Shown piece after piece: positions 1 through 8,247 of a stretch of 35,267 nt of DNA (the stretch's first letter is position 1; every line of letters begins with the position of its first letter). This DNA comes from an uncultured Bacteroidota bacterium (GTDB lineage: Bacteria > Bacteroidota > Bacteroidia > Flavobacteriales > Flavobacteriaceae), in contig CACJHA010000013.1 in the NCBI GenBank assembly GCA_902593075.1, positions 1 to 35,267 of the forward strand. Reading direction: 5' to 3'. The position numbers were made by a program, and so were the translations under genes. The notes below the pieces were generated by a model. It had not been told where the DNA came from and made no database searches. It worked only from the letters and a program-made list of their open reading frames with translations.

Positions 1-1151
1 TCCTTTTTTGTCAAATTAGAAAGAGTCATATTTAAAAACTGCACAGTTTTTGTTTTTTCTAATTTTACAGTTAAGTGTTTTTTAATATTTTTTCTAAAAA
101 ATCCAAGCTTTACTCTATCGCCAGGTCTTTTGCTCTCAAGATATCCTGTTAAATCTGAAAACTTTTTAATTTTGATATCATCTACTGAAATTAAAATATC
201 ACCTTCTTTAATTCCCGCATTAAAAGCCCCCATATTTTCTAACACTTTGCTCACATAAAAGCCCTCTGATTGTTGAATTTTGTTTTCTTTTATAAATTTT
301 TCAAATTCGGGAGATATAGCAAATCCCTGAACACCTAACATTCCTTTTTGATTGGTTCCAAATTCGATAATATCCTCGAAGACCTTCCTTGCTATATTAC
401 TTGGGACAGCAAATGAGTAACCTTCAAAACCTCCTGAAATGGTTGTAATTGCAGTATTAATTCCGATTAATTCACCATTTAGATTAACCAATGCACCACC
501 ACTGTTACCTTGGTTTACAGCTGCATCTGTTTGAATAAATGACTGATTCCTTCTATCAAGTTTATTTAAATCTCTAGATTTCGCACTAATGATTCCAGCC
601 GTAACGGTAGAATTCAAGTTGAACGGATTTCCAATAGCAAGAACCCATTCACCAATTTTTGTATTATCTGAATCTGCAAAATAAAGATAGGGAAGAAGTT
701 TTTTCGTTTGAATTTTTAGCACAGCAATGTCTGTGTACGGATCAGTTCCCACAAGTTTTGCTTCGTACCTTATATTGTCATTAGTTGTAACTTCTATTTT
801 AGTTGCATCTTCAATAACATGATTATTAGTTATAATAAAACCATCAGGGGATACAATTACTCCCGAACCAGTCCCAATTCTATTTTGAGGGCTTTTGTTT
901 CTACCATAAAAATAATCCAAATAAGAAAAATCATCTGAAAAAATTGAAGTGTTTTTTACATGAACTACAGCATTTATACTTTTTTCAGCAGCTTCAACGA
1001 AATCGACAGGTTGAGTAGAAACTCTATTTAATGGTTGCTTGTAATTAACCTGACGAGAATTTAATTCACTTAAAATAATATTTGATTTTTTTTCATTTGT
1101 ACACGAAAAAAAAACCAGAAGGATAAACCAAAATTTAAAGCAAGTTTTCAT
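1..1151 (-). CDS. htrA: HtrA/Deg-family serine protease, lipoprotein, C-terminus cut by window edge
   Basis: Envelope serine protease/chaperone that degrades misfolded periplasmic proteins. The frame is open from an ATG at 1151 to base 1, giving 383 visible residues. Residues 1-17 are a lipoprotein-type signal ending FFSC (Cys17), so the protein is probably lipid-anchored. The chymotrypsin-fold domain spans about 50-260 with a complete triad: His111 in TNNHV, Asp141 in YTDIAVLK and Ser217 in GNSGGAL. A first PDZ domain covers about 270-365; most Deg proteins have a second, which would lie beyond the window. It is divergent from dapF with a 94-bp gap that holds no perfect promoter element for either gene. 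Protease family is certain; DegP versus DegQ type cannot be decided from this part. Confidence 0.93.
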   Translation of the reverse strand, partial: MKTCFKFWFILLVFFSCTNEKKSNIILSELNSRQVNYKQPLNRVSTQPVDFVEAAEKSINAVVHVKNTSIFSDDFSYLDYFYGRNKSPQNRIGTGSGVIVSPDGFIITNNHVIEDATKIEVTTNDNIRYEAKLVGTDPYTDIAVLKIQTKKLLPYLYFADSDNTKIGEWVLAIGNPFNLNSTVTAGIISAKSRDLNKLDRRNQSFIQTDAAVNQGNSGGALVNLNGELIGINTAITTISGGFEGYSFAVPSNIARKVFEDIIEFGTNQKGMLGVQGFAISPEFEKFIKENKIQQSEGFYVSKVLENMGAFNAGIKEGDILISVDDIKIKKFSDLTGYLESKRPGDRVKLGFFRKNIKKHLTVKLEKTKTVQFLNMTLSNLTKK

Positions 1152-1245
1152 CAAATAATTATTTTTTTACAAATTTTATAAATAATAACTTCGTATTAAG
1201 TTTACAATTTTTCATTTAACTCCATTTTAACAATAAAAATATTAT

Positions 1246-2025
1246 ATGTCAATGAAAATAAAATTTAAAAAATATGAATCAGGAGGAAATGACTTTGTCT
1301 TAATAGATGACAGAGAAAATATTTATGATTTGACTTCTGATATAATAAAAAAAATTTGCAACAGAAATTTTGGAGTTGGATCTGACGGATTGATTATTTT
1401 AAAAAAGTCCTCAATTGCGGATATTAAAATGTTTTACTATAATTCTGATGGCCAACCTAGTACGTTATGCGGTAATGGGACTAGATGTCTTTTTTCTTTT
1501 TCTATAAGTATAGGGATCATTGGAAAAATAGCCAAAATTGAAACATCTGAAGGGATTTATACGGCAACAATTTCGAATAGAAATTTAGTGTCTTTAAAAA
1601 TGAAAAATATTGATAATGTCATTTTATTTGATAATAAGGCATATTTAAATTCTGGTTCACCTCATCATGTTGAGATGATAAAAGATTTAAATAAAATATC
1701 TGTAAACAAAATGGCTTCTTCGATTCGTTTTTCAAGCAGGTACTCTCCTAACGGTACTAACGTCAATTTTTTCAATAAAATAAGTGACAAAAAGTTTGAA
1801 ATTAGAACTTATGAACGTGGGGTTGAAGACGAAACTCTTTCATGTGGAACAGGAGCTACTGCTGTTGCAATTGCCGTTCATGCTATGGGTCTAACAACTG
1901 AAAGTGAAATAATAATTCAAACTAGAGGGGGTGAATTATTTATTTCGTTTGAAGCTAGTGAAACGGGGTACAAGAATATTTATCTTGAAGGACCTACAAA
2001 TTTCGTTTTTAAAGGAGAATACTGA
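1246..2025 (+). CDS. dapF: Diaminopimelate epimerase
   Basis: Converts LL- to meso-diaminopimelate, the step before lysine and the peptidoglycan cross-linking residue; cytoplasmic. The 259-residue length is usual. The N-terminal motif YESGGNDFVLIDD fits the family (YEGTGNDF is more usual). The two active-site cysteines are Cys75 in LCGNGTRC and Cys200 in SCGTGATA, and GVEDETLSCG is well conserved. The first ATG (1246) is followed two codons later by another at 1252; either could be used, as no Shine-Dalgarno is present. It heads a tight three-gene run with an acetyltransferase and mltG; dapA of the same pathway lies at 11656. A one-mismatch promoter-like element, TAAGTTTA, is at 1197-1204. 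Confidence 0.97.
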   Translation: MSMKIKFKKYESGGNDFVLIDDRENIYDLTSDIIKKICNRNFGVGSDGLIILKKSSIADIKMFYYNSDGQPSTLCGNGTRCLFSFSISIGIIGKIAKIETSEGIYTATISNRNLVSLKMKNIDNVILFDNKAYLNSGSPHHVEMIKDLNKISVNKMASSIRFSSRYSPNGTNVNFFNKISDKKFEIRTYERGVEDETLSCGTGATAVAIAVHAMGLTTESEIIIQTRGGELFISFEASETGYKNIYLEGPTNFVFKGEY

Positions 2026-2543
2026 TGGGGATAAATAAAATTAATCTTCGAGCTCTTGAACTAGATGATCTGGAATTTTTATTTGAAATTGAGAACAATA
2101 GAAAGTTTTGGAAAATATCATATACAATATTACCATTTTCAAAATACTATCTTGAAAAATATATTAAGGAATCGAATCTTGATATTTATTCTGAAAAACA
2201 GTTTCGTTTTGTTATAAGTTTTGAAAATAAACATCCTATTGGATTGATAGATTTGTTTGACTTTGATCCTGTAAATCACCGTGCAGGAATTGGCATAGTT
2301 ATAATGAATACGCACAGAAAGAAAGGTTATGCTTTAGAAGCAGTTAAATTAATTGAAGATATTTCAAAAAAAGATTTACAAATTCATCAGTTATATGTGA
2401 ATGTTGGTATTGATAACAAAATTAGTTTGAATTTGTTTAAAAAACTAGGGTATTTAGAGACTGGAATTAAGAAGGATTGGAATTATATTAATGGTCAATA
2501 TACAGACGAAGTATTATTTCAGAAAATTTTGAGCAGTGAATAA
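2025..2543 (+). CDS. GNAT-family N-acetyltransferase (RimJ/RimL/SpeG type)
   Basis: Predicted cytoplasmic acetyl-CoA-dependent N-acetyltransferase of 172 residues. The fold spans the whole protein: it begins with the typical INLRALELDD first strand, has an acetyl-CoA pyrophosphate-binding loop HRKKGYALEA at about 97-106, and ends with the NKISLNLFKKLGY helix-turn where the family usually has N-x-x-S-x-x-L-x-x-K-x-G-F. The ATG shares its A with the dapF stop (TGATG), so translation is coupled. Flavobacteria often have an acetyltransferase at this place between dapF and mltG. The substrate cannot be told from sequence; ribosomal-protein N-termini or polyamines are family possibilities, not conclusions. 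Confidence 0.88.
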   Translation: MGINKINLRALELDDLEFLFEIENNRKFWKISYTILPFSKYYLEKYIKESNLDIYSEKQFRFVISFENKHPIGLIDLFDFDPVNHRAGIGIVIMNTHRKKGYALEAVKLIEDISKKDLQIHQLYVNVGIDNKISLNLFKKLGYLETGIKKDWNYINGQYTDEVLFQKILSSE

Positions 2544-3555
2544 TAAAAATAAATTTGTCTTTTTAGCTTTTTTTTCAACACTTGTTATTGTGGTTTTTTA
2601 TTGGCTTTTCTTCTTACCTAATATTTCAGTTGAAAATAAAAGATTAGAATTTTATATTAAAAAAAATACCTCTTTTGGTGAATTTTTACAGGACATAAGC
2701 CCTCATCTTAAATCTGAAACAAGTTTTAAATTAGCATCCAAGTTCAAAAAATTTGACAAAAATATAAAGCCTGGAAGATATATAGTTGAAAAATCAATGA
2801 ATAACAATCAACTCATAAATAATCTAAGAGTTTACAATATTCCAATCAAACTTACTTTTAACAACTTGGAAAGAATTGAAAATTTAGCATCAGTTATATC
2901 AAAACAATTAGAAGTAGACAGCTTAAGTTTGATTAATCAACTTCTAAATGACGAATTTCTGAAGGAAAATGGTTTCAATACCAATAATGCCCTTTCAATG
3001 TACATTCCAAATTCATATGAATTGTTTTGGAATACAAGTGGTGCAAATTTTCAAAAAAGAATGTATAAGGAATACATAAAATTTTGGAATAAGAAAAGAC
3101 TTGCTAGGGCTAGAGAAATTAATTTAACACCGATACAAGTAAGTATCTTGGCTTCAATTGTTAATAAAGAGTCTTCAATTAAACAAGAGAGGCCAATTAT
3201 TGCAGGAGTATATATGAATCGAATGAATAAAAAAATTAAATTACAAGCAGACCCTACTGTGATTTATTCGATAAAGAAAAAAGATAAAAATTTTAAAAAG
3301 ATTATCAAAAGAGTTTTTTTTAGAGATTTAAATTTAGATTCAAAATATAATACATATAGATATTTTGGTTTACCACCAGGTCCAATTTGCATGCCGGATA
3401 TTTCTTCAATAGATGCAGTGTTAAATTATAGAAAACATGACTATTTATATTTTGTTGCAAATCCAAATAAGCCAGGATATCATTCATTTTCAAAAAGCTT
3501 GAGAGATCACAACTATTATAGGAGAGTTTATTTAAATTGGTTGAAAAAAAAATAA
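2536..3555 (+). CDS. mltG: Endolytic murein transglycosylase MltG (YceG-like)
   Basis: Inner-membrane enzyme that cleaves nascent glycan strands and ends peptidoglycan chain elongation. It has 339 residues, with one N-terminal membrane segment (about 7-28) and a periplasmic body. The catalytic Glu212 lies in LASIVNKESS, matching the family LASIVEKE motif. LQADPTVIYS (family LQSDPTVIYG) and YRYFGLPPGPI are conserved near the C-terminus. The start is GTG at 2536, overlapping the acetyltransferase stop by 8 bp; no in-frame ATG precedes the membrane segment. It shares the run with dapF, which supplies the peptide cross-link precursor. Its stop codon sits in a hairpin shared with the opposing gene. 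Confidence 0.95.
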   Translation: MNNKNKFVFLAFFSTLVIVVFYWLFFLPNISVENKRLEFYIKKNTSFGEFLQDISPHLKSETSFKLASKFKKFDKNIKPGRYIVEKSMNNNQLINNLRVYNIPIKLTFNNLERIENLASVISKQLEVDSLSLINQLLNDEFLKENGFNTNNALSMYIPNSYELFWNTSGANFQKRMYKEYIKFWNKKRLARAREINLTPIQVSILASIVNKESSIKQERPIIAGVYMNRMNKKIKLQADPTVIYSIKKKDKNFKKIIKRVFFRDLNLDSKYNTYRYFGLPPGPICMPDISSIDAVLNYRKHDYLYFVANPNKPGYHSFSKSLRDHNYYRRVYLNWLKKK

Positions 3556-3574
3556 TAATGTAACATTATTATTT
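3550..3574. terminator. Hairpin holding both stop codons of two convergent genes
   Basis: The 11-bp perfect inverted repeat AAATAATAATG / CATTATTATTT has a 3-nt TAA loop. It contains the mltG stop (3553-3555) and the stop of the opposite-strand methylase (3569-3571). Read on the minus strand, the stem runs into a T tract (the A run at 3544-3552 on the plus strand), the form of an intrinsic terminator for the dnaA operon. On the plus strand it is followed only by TTTAG. The stem is almost all A-T, so strength is uncertain. Confidence 0.6.
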
Positions 3575-4285
3575 AGAACCTATCAAAAATACAGTTGGTT
3601 TCTTATCTAAATTTATTTCTTCTTTTTTCCATTCACAAATTGATAAGCTAATAATTTTTTCTTCTTTTGAATCCAAGCATGAAGCTATTGAAAGTTGAGT
3701 ATTTGGAGATAGCACTTTTTTTATTAAAGCTAAAAGCTGATTGTTTCTGTATGGCGTTTCAATAAAAATTTGAGTTTCATCATTTTTTTTAGATTTTTTC
3801 TCTAAATATTTTAACTGTTTTATTCTTTCTTTTGAGTTTATTGGTAGATAACCATTAAATGTAAATCTTTGCCCATTCATTCCAGATGAAATTAATCCTA
3901 ATAAAATTGAAGATGGACCAACTAAAGGCTTGACATTAATTTTTAAAATGTGTGCTGTATTTATAATCGATCCACCAGGATCTGCAATAACAGGATTTCC
4001 TGAATCTGACATTAGCCCCATATTTTTTCCCTTTTTTAAAGGGTTTAAATATTTTTCATTATTAATGTCGTCTTTATTTTTTTTTATTTCAAAAAAAAAT
4101 AAATCATCTTGATTTTTTCCTGGTAAAATCTTTTTTATAAATCTTCTTGATTTTTTTTCACTTTCTACGATAAAGTAATTGATCTCGTCTATAATTCTTA
4201 AATTATATTTAGGTACATGTTCTAAACTATCATTACTTCCAATAAAACTTGGTATTATATAAAGTGTTGGCTTTTTTATTTCCAA
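3569..4285 (-). CDS. RsmI-like SAM-dependent methyltransferase (tetrapyrrole methylase fold)
   Basis: Predicted SAM-dependent methylase of the TP-methylase superfamily, closest in outline to RsmI, which 2'-O-methylates C1402 of 16S rRNA. It has 238 residues. LYIIPSFIGSNDS (8-20) is the first strand-loop, GLMSDSGNPVIADPG (90-104) is the conserved G-x-P-x-x-x-DPG-type SAM pocket, VGPSSILLGLISSG follows, and FNGYLP resembles the RsmI GFLP motif. It is shorter than RsmI proper and lacks its C-terminal region; flavobacteria usually carry both a true RsmI and this paralogue, so the substrate is unsure. The start is TTG at 4285, overlapping the phosphatase end by 10 bp; the N-terminus matches the family there. 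It is the last gene of the dnaA operon. Confidence 0.85.
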   Translation of the reverse strand: MEIKKPTLYIIPSFIGSNDSLEHVPKYNLRIIDEINYFIVESEKKSRRFIKKILPGKNQDDLFFFEIKKNKDDINNEKYLNPLKKGKNMGLMSDSGNPVIADPGGSIINTAHILKINVKPLVGPSSILLGLISSGMNGQRFTFNGYLPINSKERIKQLKYLEKKSKKNDETQIFIETPYRNNQLLALIKKVLSPNTQLSIASCLDSKEEKIISLSICEWKKEEINLDKKPTVFLIGSK

Positions 4286-4719
4286 TTATTTAATACTCTT
4301 TTACAACCCTGATAGATTTTGTCATAAACTATCTCAAAACTCTTATCATCCCCAAAATATGGATCCTCAATTTCGAATGGATAATTTAAAAGTTGAATTA
4401 TGGAATTCGTTTTATGATATGAGATAAGTTCTCTAAGATCATTAAAGTTTTCTTTGTCCATTACAAAAATGTAATCAAAATTATAGAAATCTTTGGTTTT
4501 AATCTGCCTTGCTTTTTGCATACTAATATCAATCCCTTTTTTTTGTGCGATATAAATACTTCTTTTATCAGGGGGGTAGCCAGTATGGTAATTTGCTACA
4601 CCAGCAGAATCTACTTTAATTTTAAACTTTTTAGACATATTCTCAAAAACACCTTGAGCAAGAGGTGACCGGCAAATATTCCCTAAACAAACCATAAGAA
4701 CATTTCCTGGTTTGTGCAT
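4276..4719 (-). CDS. Low-molecular-weight protein-tyrosine phosphatase
   Basis: Cytoplasmic cysteine-based phosphatase of 147 residues. The P-loop CLGNICRS near the N-terminus gives nucleophile Cys11 and Arg17 (C-x5-R); the general acid is Asp119 in DPYFGDD. The middle carries the usual DSAG and FDYIFVMD segments. The start ATG lies one base beyond the dnaA stop and the end overlaps the methylase by 10 bp, so all three are probably one transcript, a flavobacterial arrangement. Substrates of such enzymes in bacteria include tyrosine kinases of capsule or exopolysaccharide synthesis; none is encoded in this window, so the role here is unknown. Family assignment is secure. Confidence 0.94.
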   Translation of the reverse strand: MHKPGNVLMVCLGNICRSPLAQGVFENMSKKFKIKVDSAGVANYHTGYPPDKRSIYIAQKKGIDISMQKARQIKTKDFYNFDYIFVMDKENFNDLRELISYHKTNSIIQLLNYPFEIEDPYFGDDKSFEIVYDKIYQGCKRVLNNWK

Positions 4720-4720
4720 A

Positions 4721-6148
4721 TCAAAGAGTTAATTTCTTATTTAAATCTTCGACATATTTTCTGAATTGCTTGTCTGTAAAAGATAAGTTATCGACTGTTT
4801 TACAAGCATGTAAAACAGTGGCATGGTCTCTTTTACCAATTTGACTACCTATACTTGCCAATGAAGCTTTAGTAAATTTTTTTGCAAAATACATAGCTAA
4901 TTGTCTTGCTTGGACAATATGTCTCTTCCTAGTTTTTGACTGAAGTGTTTCCACATCCATTTGGAAATATTCCGAAACTACTTTCTGAATGTAATCAATA
5001 CTAACCTCTCTTTTTGTATTTTTAACGAACTTATCTACAACCTCTTTTGCTAATTCAATTGTTACTTCAAGTTTGTTAAATGAAGATTGAGCTATTAGTG
5101 AAATAATGGCACCTTCTAATTCTCGAATGTTACTCTTTATATTTTTTGCAATGTAATCAACAATATCGTCATCTATAACTACACCATCTCTATATAACTT
5201 ATTTTTGAGTATGGAAAATCTCGTCTCATAATTTGGTTGTTGTAATTCAGCTGACAATCCCCATTTAAATCTTGATAGAAGCCTCTGTTCAATGTCTTGC
5301 ATATCCACAGGGGCTTTATCAGATGTAATAATTACTTGCTTACCATTTTGGTGTAGATGATTAAAAATGTGAAAAAAAACATCTTGTGTACCCGATTTAC
5401 CAGACAAAAACTGAACATCGTCTATAATTAATATGTCAATAATTTGGTAAAAGTGAATGAAGTCATTTCTTGTATTTTTTTTAACTGATTCTATATATTG
5501 TTGCGTAAACTTTTCTGCGGAAATATACAAAACAGTTCTATCAGGAAATTTTTCTTTGATTTTTACACCTATTGCATGGGCTAAATGAGTTTTTCCTAAA
5601 CCAACGTTTCCAAAAATTAATAACGGATTAAATGATGTTCCACCTGGTTTGTTTGCAACTGCAATTCCTGCAGATCTAGCTAATCTATTTGAATCACCTT
5701 CTAAAAAATTTTGAAAATTATAATTAGGGTTTAATTGAGATTCGATATTTAAATTTCTAATTCCAGGAATAACAAAAGGATTTTTTAGCTGACCGTTTAA
5801 ACTATTTAGAGGAGCATCTACTTGCTGGGATTGAAAATTTTCTTGTTGATTACTCGGAATACTTTCAGTAAATGGTTTTTTATTTCCATAAGTATTTTCC
5901 ATTTTGATCACGTAAACAAGGCGAGCCGTTTCGCCCAACTCTTTTGTTAAAGCAATCTTTAAAAGTTTAATGTAATGTTCTTCTAACCATTCATAGAAAA
6001 ATTTACTTGGAACCTGAATGCTTAAAGCATTATCAGTTAATTTTAATGGTTTGATTGGTTCAAACCATGTTTTATATGCTTGTGGCTGAATGTTGTCTTT
6101 AATAAAAGATAGACAATTATTCCAAGAAGATTCAGCAGTTTTATGCAT
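4721..6148 (-). CDS. dnaA: Chromosomal replication initiator DnaA
   Basis: ATP-dependent initiator that binds DnaA boxes at oriC and melts the duplex. It has 475 residues in four domains: N-terminal oligomerisation domain I (about 1-82), a variable Gln/Asn-rich linker (about 83-140), the AAA+ domain with Walker A GNVGLGKT (180-187), Walker B DDVQFL (243-248), Arg293 in LLSRFKWGL (Box VII) and sensor-2 Arg342 in IRELEGA, and the DNA-binding domain IV with GKRDHATVLHACKTV (about 438-452). The start ATG is at 6148. It is the first gene of an operon with the phosphatase and methylase and is divergent from the thioesterase. dnaN is not adjacent and no cluster of DnaA boxes is visible, so this is not evidently the origin. 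Confidence 0.98.
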   Translation of the reverse strand: MHKTAESSWNNCLSFIKDNIQPQAYKTWFEPIKPLKLTDNALSIQVPSKFFYEWLEEHYIKLLKIALTKELGETARLVYVIKMENTYGNKKPFTESIPSNQQENFQSQQVDAPLNSLNGQLKNPFVIPGIRNLNIESQLNPNYNFQNFLEGDSNRLARSAGIAVANKPGGTSFNPLLIFGNVGLGKTHLAHAIGVKIKEKFPDRTVLYISAEKFTQQYIESVKKNTRNDFIHFYQIIDILIIDDVQFLSGKSGTQDVFFHIFNHLHQNGKQVIITSDKAPVDMQDIEQRLLSRFKWGLSAELQQPNYETRFSILKNKLYRDGVVIDDDIVDYIAKNIKSNIRELEGAIISLIAQSSFNKLEVTIELAKEVVDKFVKNTKREVSIDYIQKVVSEYFQMDVETLQSKTRKRHIVQARQLAMYFAKKFTKASLASIGSQIGKRDHATVLHACKTVDNLSFTDKQFRKYVEDLNKKLTL

Positions 6149-6197
6149 TTAAATTACTATATAACTCTCTTTTTAATAATGTTTTGGTTTTTTCACT

Positions 6198-6211
6198 TTT
6201 GATTAATCAAA
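6198..6211. promoter_or_regulatory. 14-bp palindrome between dnaA and the divergent thioesterase
   Basis: TTTGATTAATCAAA is a perfect 14-bp palindrome in the 131-bp divergent region, about 50 bp before the dnaA start and 70 bp before the thioesterase start. Overlapping it on the minus strand is CATATTTG (6215-6208), one mismatch from the -7 consensus TAnnTTTG in the dnaA direction. The position fits an operator or promoter-proximal site, but no binding protein is implied by the sequence. The rest of the region is A/T tracts without DnaA boxes. Confidence 0.3.
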
Positions 6212-6279
6212 TATGCTGAAAAAAAAAATAAAAAAAAACATGTTTTGGTATTGATTTTAATTTTTTTTTTTTGGAAATT

Positions 6280-6720
6280 ATGGGACTATCAATTTTTACT
6301 ATTTTGAAATTCCAATTCAAATCATCAACATTAAAAGTTAGGTATTGCGAAACAGACCAAATGGGTTTTGTTCACCATAGTAATTATTTAAAATATTTCG
6401 AAGTGGCTAGGTTAGAATGGCTCACTAAACTTGGAATATCTTACAAAAAAATGGAAGAAAACGGTATTTTATTACCAGTCATTTATTCAGAGATAAAATA
6501 TTTAATACCATTAAAATTTGATGATCTTTTTGTTGTCAAAGTTGGAATTGAAGATTTACCTGTGTCAAGATTAAAATTAAACTATGAAATAGAAAACTAT
6601 AAAAAAAAAAAGATTTGTTTCGGAAATGTTCATCTTGCATTTTTAAATTCAAAAAATCATAAACCAGTTAGGGCTCCTGATAAATTAATTTTCGTATTCA
6701 AAAAAAATTATGAATTATAA
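6280..6720 (+). CDS. Acyl-CoA thioesterase, YbgC/4HBT hot-dog family
   Basis: Predicted cytoplasmic thioesterase hydrolysing acyl-CoA. It is a single hot-dog domain of 146 residues. The signature VRYCETDQMGFVHHSNYLKY lies at 20-39; Asp26 corresponds to the catalytic aspartate of the 4-hydroxybenzoyl-CoA thioesterase family, and HHSNYL is the usual following helix start. I take the ATG at 6280; a TTG three codons earlier (6271) is also in frame but lies next to a T12 tract. The stop lies inside the 3' end of the opposing ribD, a 13-bp convergent overlap. Family membership is clear; the natural acyl substrate is not. Confidence 0.9.
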   Translation: MGLSIFTILKFQFKSSTLKVRYCETDQMGFVHHSNYLKYFEVARLEWLTKLGISYKKMEENGILLPVIYSEIKYLIPLKFDDLFVVKVGIEDLPVSRLKLNYEIENYKKKKICFGNVHLAFLNSKNHKPVRAPDKLIFVFKKNYEL

Positions 6721-7718
6721 ATTTTAATTTTTTTTCCTTGATTGTTTTCTCCTAGTTTTGGAGCTCTAGTACCAAAATTTAATTTTTTTCTAGTTTGAAA
6801 AATTCTAATTTCATCAAAAATTTTCTGATCTATAAATTCTTGAATTGTAAAACTTCCACCTTCAACTAAAATTGAAGAAATCTGGTAATTGTATAAAAAT
6901 TTTAAAGCTTTTTTTAAAAAAATATTTTTGTCATTATTTTTTTTAATTTTTAATTTTTTATTTGTTATATGTAATAAATTATTTGATTTAAATAGATCGG
7001 AATTTTTATTTGCACGGTCATTTGGGTCAAATATAATTTTAATGGGACTTCTACCTTTTGTATGTCTATTTGTAAGTTTAGGATTGTCATCAATTAATGT
7101 TTGAACTCCAATAAGAATAGACTCTTCCTCTTTTCTCCATTTATGAACTAAAATTTGATTTTTCATTTTAGTTAAATAATTTACTTTGCCTTTATTGTTA
7201 TTTTTTTTTATCGGACCTATGAAACCGTCTTTTGATTCTGCCCACTTTAAAGTTATGTAAGGTCTTTTTTTTTCGTGAAAACAAAAAAATCTTTTATTTA
7301 AATCTTTGGCTTGATGCTCACAAACTCCAACAGTAACGTTTATACCATTTTTTTTTAGTTTTTCAACACCTTTTCCATTAACGCGAATGTTTGGATCAAG
7401 ACACCCAATAACAACATTTTTAATTCCGCTCTTAATGATTAAGTCTGTGCAAGGAGGTGTTTTACCCTTGTGATTACATGGCTCTAGATTAACATAAAGA
7501 GTTGATTTTTCTAATTCTTTTTTCTCTTTAATTTTTTTAATCGCTATAACTTCAGCATGATTTTTACCGGCTTTTTTGTGCCAACCCTCTGAAATTATTC
7601 TTTCATCATTTACTATAACACATCCAACAAGAGGGTTTGGATAAGTATATCCAAGACTTTTAATTGCTAAATCAAAGCATCTTTGCATAAATTTTTTATG
7701 TTTTTTATGATTTTCCAA
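6708..7718 (-). CDS. ribD: Bifunctional riboflavin biosynthesis protein RibD (deaminase/reductase)
   Basis: Catalyses the second and third steps of riboflavin synthesis: deamination of the pyrimidine from GTP, then reduction of its ribose. It has 336 residues. The N-terminal cytidine-deaminase-like domain (1-145) holds the zinc site HAEV (His54, Glu56) and PCNHKGKTPPC (Cys81, Cys90), with TYPNPLVGCVIV before it. The C-terminal reductase domain begins with RPYITLKWAESKDGFI; LVEGGSFTIQEFI near 290-302 is conserved. The start is TTG at 7718: it gives the N-terminal length usual for RibD, whereas the first ATG (codon 11) would cut the first helix. A perfect -7 element lies 21 nt upstream. The 3' end overlaps the thioesterase by 13 bp. 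Confidence 0.95.
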   Translation of the reverse strand: MENHKKHKKFMQRCFDLAIKSLGYTYPNPLVGCVIVNDERIISEGWHKKAGKNHAEVIAIKKIKEKKELEKSTLYVNLEPCNHKGKTPPCTDLIIKSGIKNVVIGCLDPNIRVNGKGVEKLKKNGINVTVGVCEHQAKDLNKRFFCFHEKKRPYITLKWAESKDGFIGPIKKNNNKGKVNYLTKMKNQILVHKWRKEEESILIGVQTLIDDNPKLTNRHTKGRSPIKIIFDPNDRANKNSDLFKSNNLLHITNKKLKIKKNNDKNIFLKKALKFLYNYQISSILVEGGSFTIQEFIDQKIFDEIRIFQTRKKLNFGTRAPKLGENNQGKKIKIYNS

Positions 7719-7739
7719 TCCTTATTTTTAGCTTTAAAA

Positions 7740-7747
7740 CAAAGATA
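7740..7747 (-). promoter_or_regulatory. -7 promoter element TATCTTTG before ribD
   Basis: On the minus strand TATCTTTG matches the Bacteroidota -7 consensus TAnnTTTG, 21 nt before the ribD TTG start. Transcription would begin near 7735, leaving a leader of under 20 nt. No -33 TTG at a 17-23-bp spacing was seen. Confidence 0.45.
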
Positions 7748-7764
7748 AATTATTTAAACAATTG

Positions 7765-8247
7765 ATGTTTAATATTCGACAAATACGTAAGAACGATAAT
7801 TTAAATCTAAGCAAAGTAATACGTGAAGTTTTAATTGAAATTGAAGTTCCTAAAGAAGGAACGGCCTATTCGGATCCTGAACTTAACTTTATGTTCGAAG
7901 CTTATGAGAATAAAAGATCGATTTATTACGTAGTTGAGAATAATGGAAAAATTTATGGTGGAGCAGGAATATCTCATTTAAATGAGGCCGATTATAATAT
8001 ATGTGAATTACAGAAAATGTATTTCCTTCCTTCAATTAGAGGCAAAGGAATAGGCGATATGATGATAGAAAAGTGTTTAAGTTTTGCTTTAGATAATAAA
8101 TTTAAATATTGTTATATTGAAACTTTACCATACATGAAAGCAGCACAAAAACTTTATCTCAAAAAGGGATTTTCATATATTAACGGTCCTATTGGAAATA
8201 CTGGTCATACTTCATGCAATGTTTGGTTAATTAAGAAACTAAAATGA
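7765..8247 (+). CDS. GNAT-family N-acetyltransferase
   Basis: Predicted cytoplasmic acetyl-CoA-dependent acetyltransferase of 160 residues. The acetyl-CoA loop is IRGKGIGDMM (91-100), an R-G-x-G-x-G form of the Q/R-x-x-G-x-G/A motif, preceded by the strand CELQKMYFLP; AAQKLYLKKGF is the usual C-terminal N/A-x-x-L-Y-x-K-x-G-F segment. I start at the ATG 7765; a TTG directly before it (7762) is in frame but adds only one residue. It overlaps prmC by 4 bp (ATGA) and begins the long plus-strand block. The family is clear; the substrate is unknown, and similarity to the acetyltransferase at 2025 is only at fold level. Confidence 0.87.
   Translation: MFNIRQIRKNDNLNLSKVIREVLIEIEVPKEGTAYSDPELNFMFEAYENKRSIYYVVENNGKIYGGAGISHLNEADYNICELQKMYFLPSIRGKGIGDMMIEKCLSFALDNKFKYCYIETLPYMKAAQKLYLKKGFSYINGPIGNTGHTSCNVWLIKKLK

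Noticed and set aside
5301-5309. DnaA-box-like ATATCCACA inside dnaA
   Set aside because: One mismatch from TTATCCACA, single copy, within coding sequence, and no cluster or AT-rich unwinding region pattern beyond the general base composition; not evidence for an origin.
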